Origin: DASZXJ01 sp035545895
Lineage (GTDB): Bacteria > Planctomycetota > Phycisphaerae > Tepidisphaerales > Tepidisphaeraceae
Direction of reading: 5' to 3'
DNA length: 10,229 nt
NCBI GenBank assembly: GCA_035545895.1
Contig: DASZXJ010000071.1
Location: 1-10,229, forward strand
Shown in pieces: positions 1 to 7,001 of the stretch (position 1 is the first letter of the stretch; the number at the start of each line of letters is the position of its first letter). The notes beneath the pieces were generated by a model. That model ran no database searches and was not told the origin of the DNA. It saw nothing but the letters and a program-made list of their open reading frames with translations. A program made the translations under genes and the position numbers.

Positions 1-11
1 TCCAATTCCCA

Positions 12-38
12 AATCCGCAATCCGCAATCCGCAATCCG
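12..38. repeat. Short tandem repeat, 7-bp unit AATCCGC
   Basis: Three full copies and one partial copy of AATCCGC follow each other without spacers. There is no open frame with coding character here. I associate such short tandems with intergenic DNA of Planctomycetota and Verrucomicrobiota; that association is from memory. No function can be read from the sequence. Confidence 0.85.
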
Positions 39-50
39 AAATGCCCACAG

Positions 51-83
51 CCCCGGGGCTAAAGCCCCGGGCTTTGCCCGGGG
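51..83. repeat. GC-rich nested inverted repeat with two alternative hairpins
   Basis: Two 8-bp perfect stems share bases and exclude each other: 52-59 with 64-71 (loop TAAA), and 65-72 with 76-83 (loop TTT). The block is built from CCCCGGG/GCCCCGGG words. No T-run follows on either strand, so it is not a canonical intrinsic terminator. It lies about 270 bases beyond the stop of the minus-strand gene at 356-1270 and could still act as a 3'-end structure for that transcript or for one to the left of the window. It most resembles a dispersed intergenic palindrome. Confidence 0.75.
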
Positions 84-169
84 ACCGATCAACTGGAGAT
101 GAATTTCACTCCACAATTCAAGTCCCACGATCTTTCAACCGATCCTCTTTTTTCCCCCTTCATTTCTTA

Positions 170-204
170 ATCTGTGTCATCTGTGTCATCTGTGAAATCT
201 GTGG
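170..204. repeat. Short tandem repeat, 9-bp unit ATCTGTGTC
   Basis: Four consecutive 9-base units start with ATCTGTG: two end in TC, the third in AA, and the last is followed by G. A pyrimidine-rich tract (about 140-168) precedes it. A 61-codon frame crosses this block, but its N-terminus (MSSVSSVKSVDK) is only translated repeat. The rest of 84-355 shows no gene, RNA or promoter that I can support. Confidence 0.8.
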
Positions 205-355
205 ATAAAATTCCGTTTTCTCTAGGCTCTCAGAAACTGCAAGAAAGTGCGCGCCATTTGACGAGTCGGGCAAGCGGATTTGTCAACGATATTCACAAAA
301 ATCTGGTCAAAATGCGCGTTGCCCGCACACAAACCGCGGGCCGTCCAGGTGAAGC

Positions 356-1270
356 CTAAGGGCCGAGTTGCAAATGATTCAACAAGTTGATTTCTTCTTC
401 TGATACCACCGCACGCATGGGCTTTTCCTCTGGACCCGAAGACATTTTTGCCAAGTCATCGGCAAATTTGACGATCGTTGTTTCCCCTTTGCCTGTCTCG
501 ATCATTATGTCACTCGTCAGTCTTTTCCAAATCTCGCGAGCCAGCGCGCAAGCCTCTTCGCTTGATCCGGTTTGATCCAACAAGCGGTCGCGCGTCGATA
601 TCCCCCGCTGCACTTCGTAGGTCTTGTTCGCCACGGAATATTTGAATTGCCCCACGCCGAAATCCCATAACACTCGGTATCGCGCACAGTAATGTCCCAT
701 CCAATCGTCAAATTGTTCATTGGCCACAAAGAACTGATTAAACGCTTCTTTCGAACGCCCTTGTTTTAGCAGTGATTCGGCCTGGTAATTTGTTTGGATC
801 GCGTGCACCAATGCCACATTGGCAACAGCCTCAACATCATTGATAAGCCCATCCCAGAATTTTCCGTTACTCATCGTTCGGGAATCAATTTTCAAATTAA
901 AAGTATTGTTGTCATGCACACATTTGATATACGTTGAGATACTTTTGGCACCATATGCTCGGAAAAGAGGAGTCGTTGTCTCCAGCTTGCTGAGGGCAAT
1001 GACAATTTGAATCAGCTTTTCGACTTCTGACGGATTGACGGGCAAAATAGTTGTTTGAACCGGCATGGGAACTGCCCTGGCTTTAAATAGGTTCAAGTCA
1101 GTAACCTGAATGAGGGCGGCACCCTTGGCCAGAAGTATCACGTGTAAGCCGCCATCCTGATATTCGAGAAGATCGCCAGAATCATTGGGTCGCGTTTGGC
1201 CTTGAACTGATGCGCCGTTGAATAGGGCAATCAATGGGATAAGAAATATGCGGATCTTTAACTGATGCAT
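356..1270 (-). CDS. Hypothetical secreted protein
   Basis: This 304-residue protein is not recognised. Residues 1-24 look like a Sec signal peptide: basic start (MHQLKIR), hydrophobic core (IFLIPLIALF), small residues before a likely cleavage near VQG/Q24-25. No lipobox cysteine is seen, so periplasmic or exported location is inferred. The mature part has a mixed N-terminal half with few charges around 42-95, then a helix-rich stretch (about 145-200) with a TPR-like look (AESLLKQGRSKEAFNQF), and a charged C-terminus. Only a few cysteines occur and no catalytic motif is obvious. The start is supported by AAGGGG at 1279-1284 (minus strand), 8 bases before the ATG, and by a TATAAT further upstream. 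G+C is visibly lower than in the neighbours: 22 of 60 bases at 901-960 against 39 of 60 at 1921-1980. That would fit recent acquisition or weak codon selection. The stop is TAG. Confidence 0.7.
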   Translation of the reverse strand: MHQLKIRIFLIPLIALFNGASVQGQTRPNDSGDLLEYQDGGLHVILLAKGAALIQVTDLNLFKARAVPMPVQTTILPVNPSEVEKLIQIVIALSKLETTTPLFRAYGAKSISTYIKCVHDNNTFNLKIDSRTMSNGKFWDGLINDVEAVANVALVHAIQTNYQAESLLKQGRSKEAFNQFFVANEQFDDWMGHYCARYRVLWDFGVGQFKYSVANKTYEVQRGISTRDRLLDQTGSSEEACALAREIWKRLTSDIMIETGKGETTIVKFADDLAKMSSGPEEKPMRAVVSEEEINLLNHLQLGP

Positions 1271-1311
1271 TGGTCAAACCCCTTATGATTCTGCGATCAA
1301 CCTAACTTTGG

Positions 1312-1317
1312 ATTATA
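1312..1317 (-). promoter_or_regulatory. Candidate -10 box for the secreted-protein gene
   Basis: The minus strand reads a perfect TATAAT here, 41 bases before the ATG at 1270. No good -35 hexamer lies 16-18 bases further upstream, so this is at best a weak or activator-dependent promoter. It falls in the 126-base gap after the glycogen synthase stop, which suggests the secreted protein is transcribed separately. Confidence 0.35.
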
Positions 1318-1396
1318 TGGAACGTACTGAAAAGAAGCCTGCGTGGAATTACCATCCTTGAAGTACACAATTAATCGTTCATCGTGTGCCAATTGA

Positions 1397-3304
1397 TTAA
1401 ACAAACCGCAATTCAAACTTGCCTGGTTTGACGGCGCCGATCCGTTCCAGCGCCAGGTCGTGGGCTTCGTGGTAGTGGCTCACCAATGCCGACCAGTCGA
1501 ACAGTTCGCCGAGGCGTTCGGTTTTGTTTCGCAGTTCAATTCTCTGCCGGCGGGTCATCATCGCAAACTCCAGCAGGTCATCGACAAGCTGCTCGGTGCA
1601 CTGGTCGAAATTGGCATTGCGACGATTGAGCACTTCGATCCCCTGGTCTTTTGCATTGTCGATGTGGCGCTGGACATACGCGCCAAATCCGCTGAGGTCG
1701 GTCGTGACCGCGGGCACACCCAGCGCGATCGATTCCATCGGCGTGTAGCCCCATGGTTCGTAGTAACTGGGGAAAATTCCCAGGTGACAGCCGCGAACAA
1801 AATCTGTGTAGTCCAGATGCAGCAGCGGGCTGGTTGCGGTGACGAACTCGGGATGAAAAACCATCTTCACCGGATCATCGGCGGCGTTGAACAGGCCGCG
1901 ATGACGCAGATGCCGCAGAACCGGATCGCCTCCATCGTCAACCAGATCGTGCGTGACAATGGAAGGCTGGCGGCCCGAGCGCCAGGCGTGCATGCCGCGC
2001 TTGAGCCGGACCATCGCGTCATCGGGCAGCAGTTCCTTGGCGGTGGGCAGCCGGCCGGTCGTGACAGCCAGGAATAATTGCCTGCCCATGATCTTTTCCT
2101 GCTCGGCGCAGGTGTTCTTCAGCTCATCAAACATCGCCTGGTTCTGCAACGCCCCGATGTTGATGCTTCGCACGGGCGCGCGAGTGATGATGAATGAAAC
2201 GATCGTCGGACGATCGGCGTAATTCTTGAGGCGCTGGTTGAGCCGATACATCGCTTCGATGAACAGGTCGATGCCCTTGTTGCGATACTCGTATCGGCCG
2301 CTGGTGAAGAAATAGAGCGTGCGATCCAGATCGAACGGATAGCTTGGGAAGAAGTGGCCCATGACGAATTCGTGAATCTTCTCCTTGTACTGGCGGTGAA
2401 GATTCTGGAATTCGTGCAAGGCCGCAAACCGCTGGATGTTCAGGCCGTTGGGCAAAATCGCGTCGGGCTGGCGGCCGAGCAGTTTTTCCGCTTCGACAGC
2501 CGTCACTTCGCTGACGGTGGTAAACACCGTGCTCGCGTGCGCTGCGGTTTTTTCGATCTGGTGGCGGGGAAGGATGTTGTATCGGGTCGCCTCCGCGTCA
2601 GCGTTGACGAAGGGCAGATTGCGATAGAAATTCGGATCATCGCCGGCGAGGTATCGCCCGAGCAGTGTTGCGTGCGTCGTAAAGACGGTCGTGACCGGCA
2701 ACCTGAGATGCGAGATGCGCGGCACGGCCACGCCGCCCATCCATTCGTGGAAATGCGCCAAAATCGCCCGGCCCGGCATGGCGGAACTCAACTCGCGGAA
2801 AAATTCGGTGACGACAAATCCAAACGCAACCGTGTCATTCACTTCGCCATCGGATGCGTATGTTTCAATGCCGTGATCTTTCCACAACGTATATTTGTCG
2901 GATTCCAGCGAGTGGTATCGCGCCCGATGATCGAGCAAAATCACGCGCGGCCGGCCGCTGATCAACCAGCGACCATAATGACACGGGATGCCCGCGCCGC
3001 GCAGTTTGTCCAGCGTCTGGCGGATCACGCCTTCGGTATTGAGTTCTTCAAATTCGACGGCGGCGGTCTGCGGGTTGTATGGGCCGATCAGGCAATAGCG
3101 ATCGCCCCAGCGTTCGAGCATCGCCGCGGCCTTGGTTCGCAGCACGGTGTAAATCCCGCCAAGCTGCCAGCAGACTTCCCATGCGATTTCAAAAAGCAAA
3201 GGCGGATCGGGAATGTGCGACGTCGATGGCTCTTGTGGTTTTTGCGGAACCGCCTCCAGCGCAATCGGCGGCTTGCCCTCGATCTTTTTACCCCTGCGTG
3301 GCAT
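1397..3304 (-). CDS. Glycogen synthase, eukaryote-type GT3 family
   Basis: This 635-residue cytosolic glycosyltransferase should extend alpha-1,4-glucan chains from a nucleotide-sugar donor (UDP-glucose in known GT3 enzymes). Signature blocks run in family order: FEIAWEVCWQLGGIYTVLRT (38-57); LAHFHEWMGG; TVSEVTAVEAEKLLGRQPD followed by PNGLNIQRF; and YYEPWGYTPMES, holding the E-x7-E pair Glu516/Glu524, then TTDLSGFG. Near the C-terminus TRRQRIELRNKTERL (584-598) matches the arginine helix through which yeast and animal enzymes sense glucose-6-phosphate, with Lys594 replacing one arginine. The protein is about 70-100 residues shorter than yeast or animal synthases and lacks a phosphorylated C-terminal tail. 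This is not the usual bacterial GT5 GlgA. The start is the only methionine ahead of the first conserved block. No clear Shine-Dalgarno is visible; a 5-bp hairpin (3307-3320) sits directly before the ATG. The helicase gene lies 68 bases upstream on the same strand. Confidence 0.95.
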   Translation of the reverse strand: MPRRGKKIEGKPPIALEAVPQKPQEPSTSHIPDPPLLFEIAWEVCWQLGGIYTVLRTKAAAMLERWGDRYCLIGPYNPQTAAVEFEELNTEGVIRQTLDKLRGAGIPCHYGRWLISGRPRVILLDHRARYHSLESDKYTLWKDHGIETYASDGEVNDTVAFGFVVTEFFRELSSAMPGRAILAHFHEWMGGVAVPRISHLRLPVTTVFTTHATLLGRYLAGDDPNFYRNLPFVNADAEATRYNILPRHQIEKTAAHASTVFTTVSEVTAVEAEKLLGRQPDAILPNGLNIQRFAALHEFQNLHRQYKEKIHEFVMGHFFPSYPFDLDRTLYFFTSGRYEYRNKGIDLFIEAMYRLNQRLKNYADRPTIVSFIITRAPVRSINIGALQNQAMFDELKNTCAEQEKIMGRQLFLAVTTGRLPTAKELLPDDAMVRLKRGMHAWRSGRQPSIVTHDLVDDGGDPVLRHLRHRGLFNAADDPVKMVFHPEFVTATSPLLHLDYTDFVRGCHLGIFPSYYEPWGYTPMESIALGVPAVTTDLSGFGAYVQRHIDNAKDQGIEVLNRRNANFDQCTEQLVDDLLEFAMMTRRQRIELRNKTERLGELFDWSALVSHYHEAHDLALERIGAVKPGKFELRFV

Positions 3305-3372
3305 AGCGGATGATTATCCGTGGGAAGGGGAAATGGTTCCACTTCAAGCGTCGTGCGCATCGGAAAATAACA

Positions 3373-4728
3373 TTATCGGCGGCGACGGCGGCTGCGGGGG
3401 ATTTTGCTGCCCAGCGTCAGCGGACGTGCGGGAGCACCGGCAGTGGCGGCGGTTTCAAAGCGGCTGGGGATCACCGCCGCCGGCTGCGCGGGTTCCGAGC
3501 CGGGGGGCTTATCGGACCAATCCGACGGCGTCGGACGCGGCTCAAAGCCTTCGACCGTCGTGACGGGGATCACCATGTTGATCAGATTTTCCACGCGGGT
3601 CAGTTCATCGCCCTGATCGCGCGTGACAAAGGTAAACGCCTTGCCGCCAGCGCCCATGCGTGCGGTTCGACCGATGCGATGCACGTAGGCTTCGGGGTCT
3701 TCGGGAATGTCGAAGTTGATGATGTGGCTGATGTCGGCCACATCGATGCCGCGGCTGGCGAGGTCGGTGGCGATCAGCACGTTGAACTTGCCGCCTCGGA
3801 AATTCTTCATCACCTTGTCGCGCTGATTCTGCGCGAGGTTGCCGTGAATTTCACGGCATTCGATTCCATCGGCGTGGAGTCGATGCGCGACTTTTTCCGC
3901 GCCATGCTTGGTCCGGCAAAAGACAATCGCCAGCTCCGGTTTTTCCCGTTCGAGAAGCATGCGCAGCAGACGATATTTATCCCACGGCTGGGCCGAAAGG
4001 TAATACTGTTCGACGCGATCGACGGTGGGTTTTTCATCGGCACCGGGGGCGATCAGTTTTTCAACCGGCTCGCGCATGTATTTGCGCGCCAGTTTGTCGA
4101 TTTCATCGCTGATGGTCGCTGAAACAAATATGGTCTGGTGACCGGACGCAGAGCCTTGCTCTCCTTCGGCACGGCGCACGCCCTTGATGCGCGACAGAAT
4201 GTTGCGAATGTCGTCGCGGAAACCGATATCGAGCATGCGATCGACTTCGTCGAGAATGGCAAATCGGATGTTATCGAAATGAATGATCCGGCGATCGAGC
4301 AGATCGATCACGCGGCCGGGCGTGCCGACGAGGATTTCGGGCTTGTGCTTCAGGAATTTCATCTGTGCGGCGATTTTTTGACCGCCATAGACCGGCACCG
4401 AGCGGATGGGAGTGAATTGTCCGATTCGCTGGATTTCAGCATCAACCTGCACCGCCAGTTCGCGGGTGGGAACCAGGATAATCGCCTGCGTGGGCAATCC
4501 CTTGGTCGCCATTTGAAGGACCGGAATGCCGAATGAGGCGGTTTTGCCCGTGCCCGTGCGGGCTTGGCCAAGAATATCGACGCCTGCCAGCGCTCGCGGG
4601 ATGAGCAGCTTCTGGATTTCCGAAGGTTCCTGGAATTTCAGTTCTGCCAGGGCGCGAAGGATCGAGGGACGAATCCCCAGGTCTGCAAATGGCTGAGGTA
4701 CGGGGGGATGTTCAACTTTATCGCTCAT
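3373..4728 (-). CDS. DEAD-box-type ATP-dependent RNA helicase (RhlE-like), DEVD variant
   Basis: This 451-residue RNA helicase probably unwinds or remodels structured RNA in the cytosol. All core motifs are present in order: Q motif (FADLGI...EPSEIQ, 14-39), motif I ARTGTGKT (56-63), Ia PTRELA (87-92), Ib TPGR (136-139), motif II DEVD (160-163), III SAT (203-205), V ATDLASRGID (320-329) and VI HRIGRTARMG (350-359). Motif II has Val where most of the family has Ala; the metal- and ATP-contacting Asp-Glu and final Asp remain, so ATPase activity is expected. The C-terminus is proline/alanine-rich and ends in a basic tail (RSRRRRR), as in RhlE-type proteins, likely for RNA binding. The frame is open up to 4833, but I chose the ATG at 4728: GGAGA lies a few bases before it, a good promoter overlaps the longer version, and the extra residues are not helicase-like. 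The assignment to RhlE rather than another subfamily is tentative. Confidence 0.95.
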   Translation of the reverse strand: MSDKVEHPPVPQPFADLGIRPSILRALAELKFQEPSEIQKLLIPRALAGVDILGQARTGTGKTASFGIPVLQMATKGLPTQAIILVPTRELAVQVDAEIQRIGQFTPIRSVPVYGGQKIAAQMKFLKHKPEILVGTPGRVIDLLDRRIIHFDNIRFAILDEVDRMLDIGFRDDIRNILSRIKGVRRAEGEQGSASGHQTIFVSATISDEIDKLARKYMREPVEKLIAPGADEKPTVDRVEQYYLSAQPWDKYRLLRMLLEREKPELAIVFCRTKHGAEKVAHRLHADGIECREIHGNLAQNQRDKVMKNFRGGKFNVLIATDLASRGIDVADISHIINFDIPEDPEAYVHRIGRTARMGAGGKAFTFVTRDQGDELTRVENLINMVIPVTTVEGFEPRPTPSDWSDKPPGSEPAQPAAVIPSRFETAATAGAPARPLTLGSKIPRSRRRRR

Positions 4729-4752
4729 AGTCTCCAAAGCAGTGGGGGCCGA

Positions 4753-4781
4753 ATTGTACGGATGGCGGCAAGTCGGCTCAA
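4753..4781 (-). promoter_or_regulatory. Candidate sigma-70 promoter for the helicase gene
   Basis: On the minus strand, TTGAGC (4776-4781) and TACAAT (4753-4758) are separated by exactly 17 bases, matching the -35 and -10 consensus at 4/6 and 5/6 positions. Transcription would start near 4746, giving a short leader of about 18 bases with GGAGA before the ATG at 4728. The leader would also serve the glycogen synthase gene if the two are co-transcribed. Confidence 0.5.
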
Positions 4782-4818
4782 GCAAGAGGTTTCCAGTTGA
4801 GACCCAATCGCATAAAAC

Positions 4819-4847
4819 TGGAAATCCACGCAAAAAAGTCCTATATT
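4819..4847 (+). promoter_or_regulatory. Candidate promoter of the suf operon
   Basis: TGGAAA (4819-4824) and TATATT (4842-4847) are 17 bases apart and match the -35/-10 consensus at 4/6 and 5/6. The start point would be near 4854, leaving a leader of about 49 bases before the A-type carrier gene. It is divergent from the helicase promoter; the two -35 boxes are about 37 bases apart. Confidence 0.4.
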
Positions 4848-4853
4848 GAATAT
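4843..4853. promoter_or_regulatory. Small palindrome over the suf -10 region, possible operator
   Basis: ATATTGAATAT is a perfect 11-base palindrome that overlaps the candidate -10 box and ends at the predicted start point, where a repressor would block transcription. It does not match the IscR or SufR consensus as I know them, and no regulator gene is present in the window. An AT-rich 11-mer palindrome can occur by chance. Confidence 0.25.
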
Positions 4854-4902
4854 GGATTGTGTGCCAATCGCTTTGATGTAACTATTTGCTGGAGGCAATT
4901 TT

Positions 4903-5238
4903 ATGCCGATCTTGCTAAGTGAGACTGCTGCCAGGGAAATCAAAAAAATCATTCAGGATCAGAATCTGCCTGCCGACCAGACTCGCCTGCGAGTTGGTGT
5001 AAAAGGAGGCGGATGCAGTGGATTCTCCTATATGCTGGACCTGACCGAAGAGCCTAAAACAGAGGCCGACGAAGAGATGGAATCGCAGGGCGTGAAGATC
5101 CTTGTGGATATGAAGTCGTATCTCTATCTCAATGGAGTCGAAATCGATTTCAAGGATGAGGTCATGGGGCGGGGATTCGTCTTTAAGAATCCCAATGCCA
5201 CCAGCACCTGTGGGTGCGGCAGCAGCTTTCAGGCCTGA
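4903..5238 (+). CDS. sufA: A-type iron-sulfur cluster carrier protein (SufA/ErpA/IscA family)
   Basis: This 111-residue protein belongs to the HesB/IscA family, which receives Fe-S clusters from a scaffold and passes them to apo-proteins. The three invariant cluster-ligand cysteines are in place: Cys38 in GGGCSGFSY, and Cys103 and Cys105 in the C-terminal CGCGSSF. The length is typical. The ATG is preceded by GGAGG (4891-4895) with a 7-base spacer, the strongest ribosome binding site in the window. It is the first gene of the operon and lies 62 bases before sufB, so SufA is the natural name by context; sequence alone does not separate SufA from ErpA or IscA. It probably takes clusters from the SufBCD complex encoded downstream. 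Confidence 0.95.
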   Translation: MPILLSETAAREIKKIIQDQNLPADQTRLRVGVKGGGCSGFSYMLDLTEEPKTEADEEMESQGVKILVDMKSYLYLNGVEIDFKDEVMGRGFVFKNPNATSTCGCGSSFQA

Positions 5239-5264
5239 CCCTGACTTGCTTTCGTCGAACATTG

Positions 5265-5286
5265 GGTTCCGGCATTTTCCGGAGCC
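5265..5286 (+). promoter_or_regulatory. Intercistronic RNA hairpin between the carrier gene and sufB
   Basis: Bases 5265-5272 (GGTTCCGG) pair with 5279-5286 (CCGGAGCC) in an 8-bp stem with one G-U pair, around a CATTTT loop. No U-run follows, so it is not a standard terminator. The stem ends 14 bases before the GTG start of sufB and 4 bases before its AAGG site. It could stabilise processed mRNA ends, set the carrier-to-SufB ratio, or affect ribosome access at sufB. Confidence 0.45.
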
Positions 5287-5300
5287 ATGTAAGGTAAATC

Positions 5301-6776
5301 GTGCCTACCGCAGAAACCGAAATTGAAACACTGGCGAACCAGGAATATCGCTGGGGTTTTGTTACCGACGTCGAAGCCGATTCCGCGCCCCCGGGGCTGA
5401 ACGAGGAAATCGTTCGGTTCATCAGCCATAAAAAGAACGAGCCGCAGTGGATGCTCGATTGGCGACTCAAGGCGTTTCGTCACTGGCTGACGATGGAAGA
5501 GCCGCACGCCTGGCCGATGATCAAATATCCGCCGATCGATTATCAGCAGACGATCTACTATTCCGCGCCAAAACAGGGCGGCAAGTACAAGTCGATTGAA
5601 GATGTGCCCAGGGAGATTCTTGAGACCTACGACAAGCTCGGAATCCCGCTGAAAGAACGCCAAGCCCTTCTGGGCATTCAGCAGGAAGGTCACACGCCGG
5701 TTGCAGTCGATGCGGTGTTCGATTCGGTGTCGGTTGGAACTACGTTCCAGAAGGAACTGGCCAAGCAGGGGATCATCTTCTGCTCGATGAGCGAAGCAAT
5801 TCAAAATCATCCTGATCTTGTAAAGAAATACCTCGGATCGGTCGTTCCCTACAGCGACAACTTCTACGCGACTCTGAATAGCGCGGTCTTTAGCGATGGC
5901 AGCTTCTGCTACATTCCCAGGGGCGTTCGCTGTCCGATGGAATTGAGCACCTATTTCCGTATCAACGCGAAAAATACCGGGCAATTTGAACGCACATTGA
6001 TCATCGCTGATGAAGGCGCGTACGTGAGCTATCTTGAAGGTTGCACTGCGCCGCAGCGGGATGAAAACCAGTTGCATGCCGCGGTTGTTGAGCTGGTTGC
6101 CCTGGACAACGCGACGATCAAATACAGCACCGTTCAAAACTGGTATCCCGGCGATCCAAAGACCGGCAAAGGCGGCATTTACAACTTCGTCACCAAGCGC
6201 GGCGCCTGCCGTGGCGTGAACAGCAAGATCACCTGGACGCAGGTTGAAACCGGGTCGGCCATTACATGGAAATATCCCTCGTGCATCCTGCAAGGCGACA
6301 ACAGCGTCGGCGAATTTTATTCCGTCGCGCTGACGAATCATTACCAGCAGGCTGACACCGGCACGAAGATGATCCATATCGGCAAGAACACCAAGAGCAC
6401 GATCGTCAGCAAGGGCATCAGCGCCGGTTTTGGCCAGAATACTTACCGTGGTTTGGTGAAGATTCTTAAAGCCGCGTCGAATTCGCGTAATTACACGCAA
6501 TGCGATTCGCTTCTGCTCGGCGATAAATGCGGCGCGCATACGACGCCTTATATTGACGTGCACAACACCACCAGCCGCGTGGAGCACGAAGCCAGCACGA
6601 GCAAGATCGGCGAAGATCAGTTGTTCTACTGCAAAACCCGCGGCATCAGCGTGGAAGACGCGGTGAACATGATCGTCAACGGTTTTTGCAAGGAAGTATT
6701 CAAGGAGCTTCCCATGGAGTTTGCGGTGGAAGCACAGAAACTGCTTGGAGTGAGTCTGGAAGGAAGCGTCGGATAA
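5301..6776 (+). CDS. sufB: SufB, Fe-S cluster assembly scaffold subunit
   Basis: This 491-residue protein is the scaffold on which the SufBC2D complex builds Fe-S clusters in the cytosol. It is alignable with Escherichia coli SufB over its length (recalled, not computed). Visible hallmarks are RGVRCPMELSTYFRIN (207-222), SYLEGCTAP with Cys248 (equivalent to the sulfur-accepting Cys254 of E. coli), GDKCGAHTTPYID with Cys410 (equivalent to Cys405) and the Glu428-His429-Glu430 segment in VEHEASTSKIGEDQLFYC. The C-terminus (FAVEAQKLLGVSLEGSVG) is the classic SufB ending. The start is GTG: an in-frame TAA lies at 5295-5297, the next Met is residue 51 and would delete conserved sequence, and AAGG (5291-5294) is 6 bases upstream. 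A hairpin and an ATG-TAA minimal frame precede it. The stop is 3 bases before hicA. Confidence 0.98.
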   Translation: MPTAETEIETLANQEYRWGFVTDVEADSAPPGLNEEIVRFISHKKNEPQWMLDWRLKAFRHWLTMEEPHAWPMIKYPPIDYQQTIYYSAPKQGGKYKSIEDVPREILETYDKLGIPLKERQALLGIQQEGHTPVAVDAVFDSVSVGTTFQKELAKQGIIFCSMSEAIQNHPDLVKKYLGSVVPYSDNFYATLNSAVFSDGSFCYIPRGVRCPMELSTYFRINAKNTGQFERTLIIADEGAYVSYLEGCTAPQRDENQLHAAVVELVALDNATIKYSTVQNWYPGDPKTGKGGIYNFVTKRGACRGVNSKITWTQVETGSAITWKYPSCILQGDNSVGEFYSVALTNHYQQADTGTKMIHIGKNTKSTIVSKGISAGFGQNTYRGLVKILKAASNSRNYTQCDSLLLGDKCGAHTTPYIDVHNTTSRVEHEASTSKIGEDQLFYCKTRGISVEDAVNMIVNGFCKEVFKELPMEFAVEAQKLLGVSLEGSVG

Positions 6777-6779
6777 GGC

Positions 6780-6992
6780 ATGCCGAAAAAGATCAGGGAA
6801 CTCAAGGCGCTTCTCCGAAGCGGCGGATGGATCGAGATTTCGGGTGGCGGCAAAGGAAGTCACTCGAAATGGGCTCATCCGCGAGTTTCTCGAAGAGTCA
6901 CGTTGAGTGGAAAAGACGGCAGTGACGCGCAGCGGTATCAAGAAAAGGACGTAGCCAGGGCGATCGCGGAAGCCCGGATGTTTGATGCATGA
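6780..6992 (+). CDS. hicA: HicA-family mRNA interferase toxin
   Basis: This 70-residue protein fits the HicA family, whose double-stranded-RNA-binding-like fold cleaves mRNA independently of or on the ribosome. Visible features: an N-terminal helix ahead of GGW (15-17), the GGGKGSHSKWAHP segment with the expected catalytic His28, a beta strand RRVTLSGK, and SDAQRYQEKDVARAI as the C-terminal helix region. Many HicA proteins have two basic or aromatic residues after the His; here they are Ser-Lys-Trp. The ATG lies 3 bases after the sufB stop, and sufB's final codons carry GGAAG some 13 bases upstream, so translation is probably coupled to sufB. The hicB-like partner follows after 9 bases. Toxicity and RNase activity are family expectations, not shown here. 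Confidence 0.85.
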   Translation: MPKKIRELKALLRSGGWIEISGGGKGSHSKWAHPRVSRRVTLSGKDGSDAQRYQEKDVARAIAEARMFDA

Positions 6993-7001
6993 TGAGGACG
7001 T

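Noticed and set aside
51..83. GC-rich hairpins as an intrinsic terminator
   Set aside because: No T-run follows the stem on either strand and the distance to the nearest stop is about 270 bases.
12..204. CRISPR-like array
   Set aside because: Units are 7 or 9 bases without unique spacers, and no cas gene is nearby.
174..359. Small plus-strand frame of 61 codons
   Set aside because: Starts within the ATCTGTGTC tandem, has no ribosome binding site and no protein-like pattern.
2354..3313. A 319-codon open frame on the plus strand opposite the glycogen synthase
   Set aside because: Shadow of the GT3 gene, whose conserved blocks cover the same bases; no domain and no ribosome binding site.
3310..4122. 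A 270-codon open frame on the plus strand opposite the helicase
   Set aside because: Low-complexity antisense frame against a gene with all helicase motifs.
4729..4833. N-terminal extension of the helicase by 35 codons
   Set aside because: A TTGAGC-17-TACAAT promoter lies inside it, GGAGA precedes the ATG at 4728, and the added residues do not resemble helicase N-termini.
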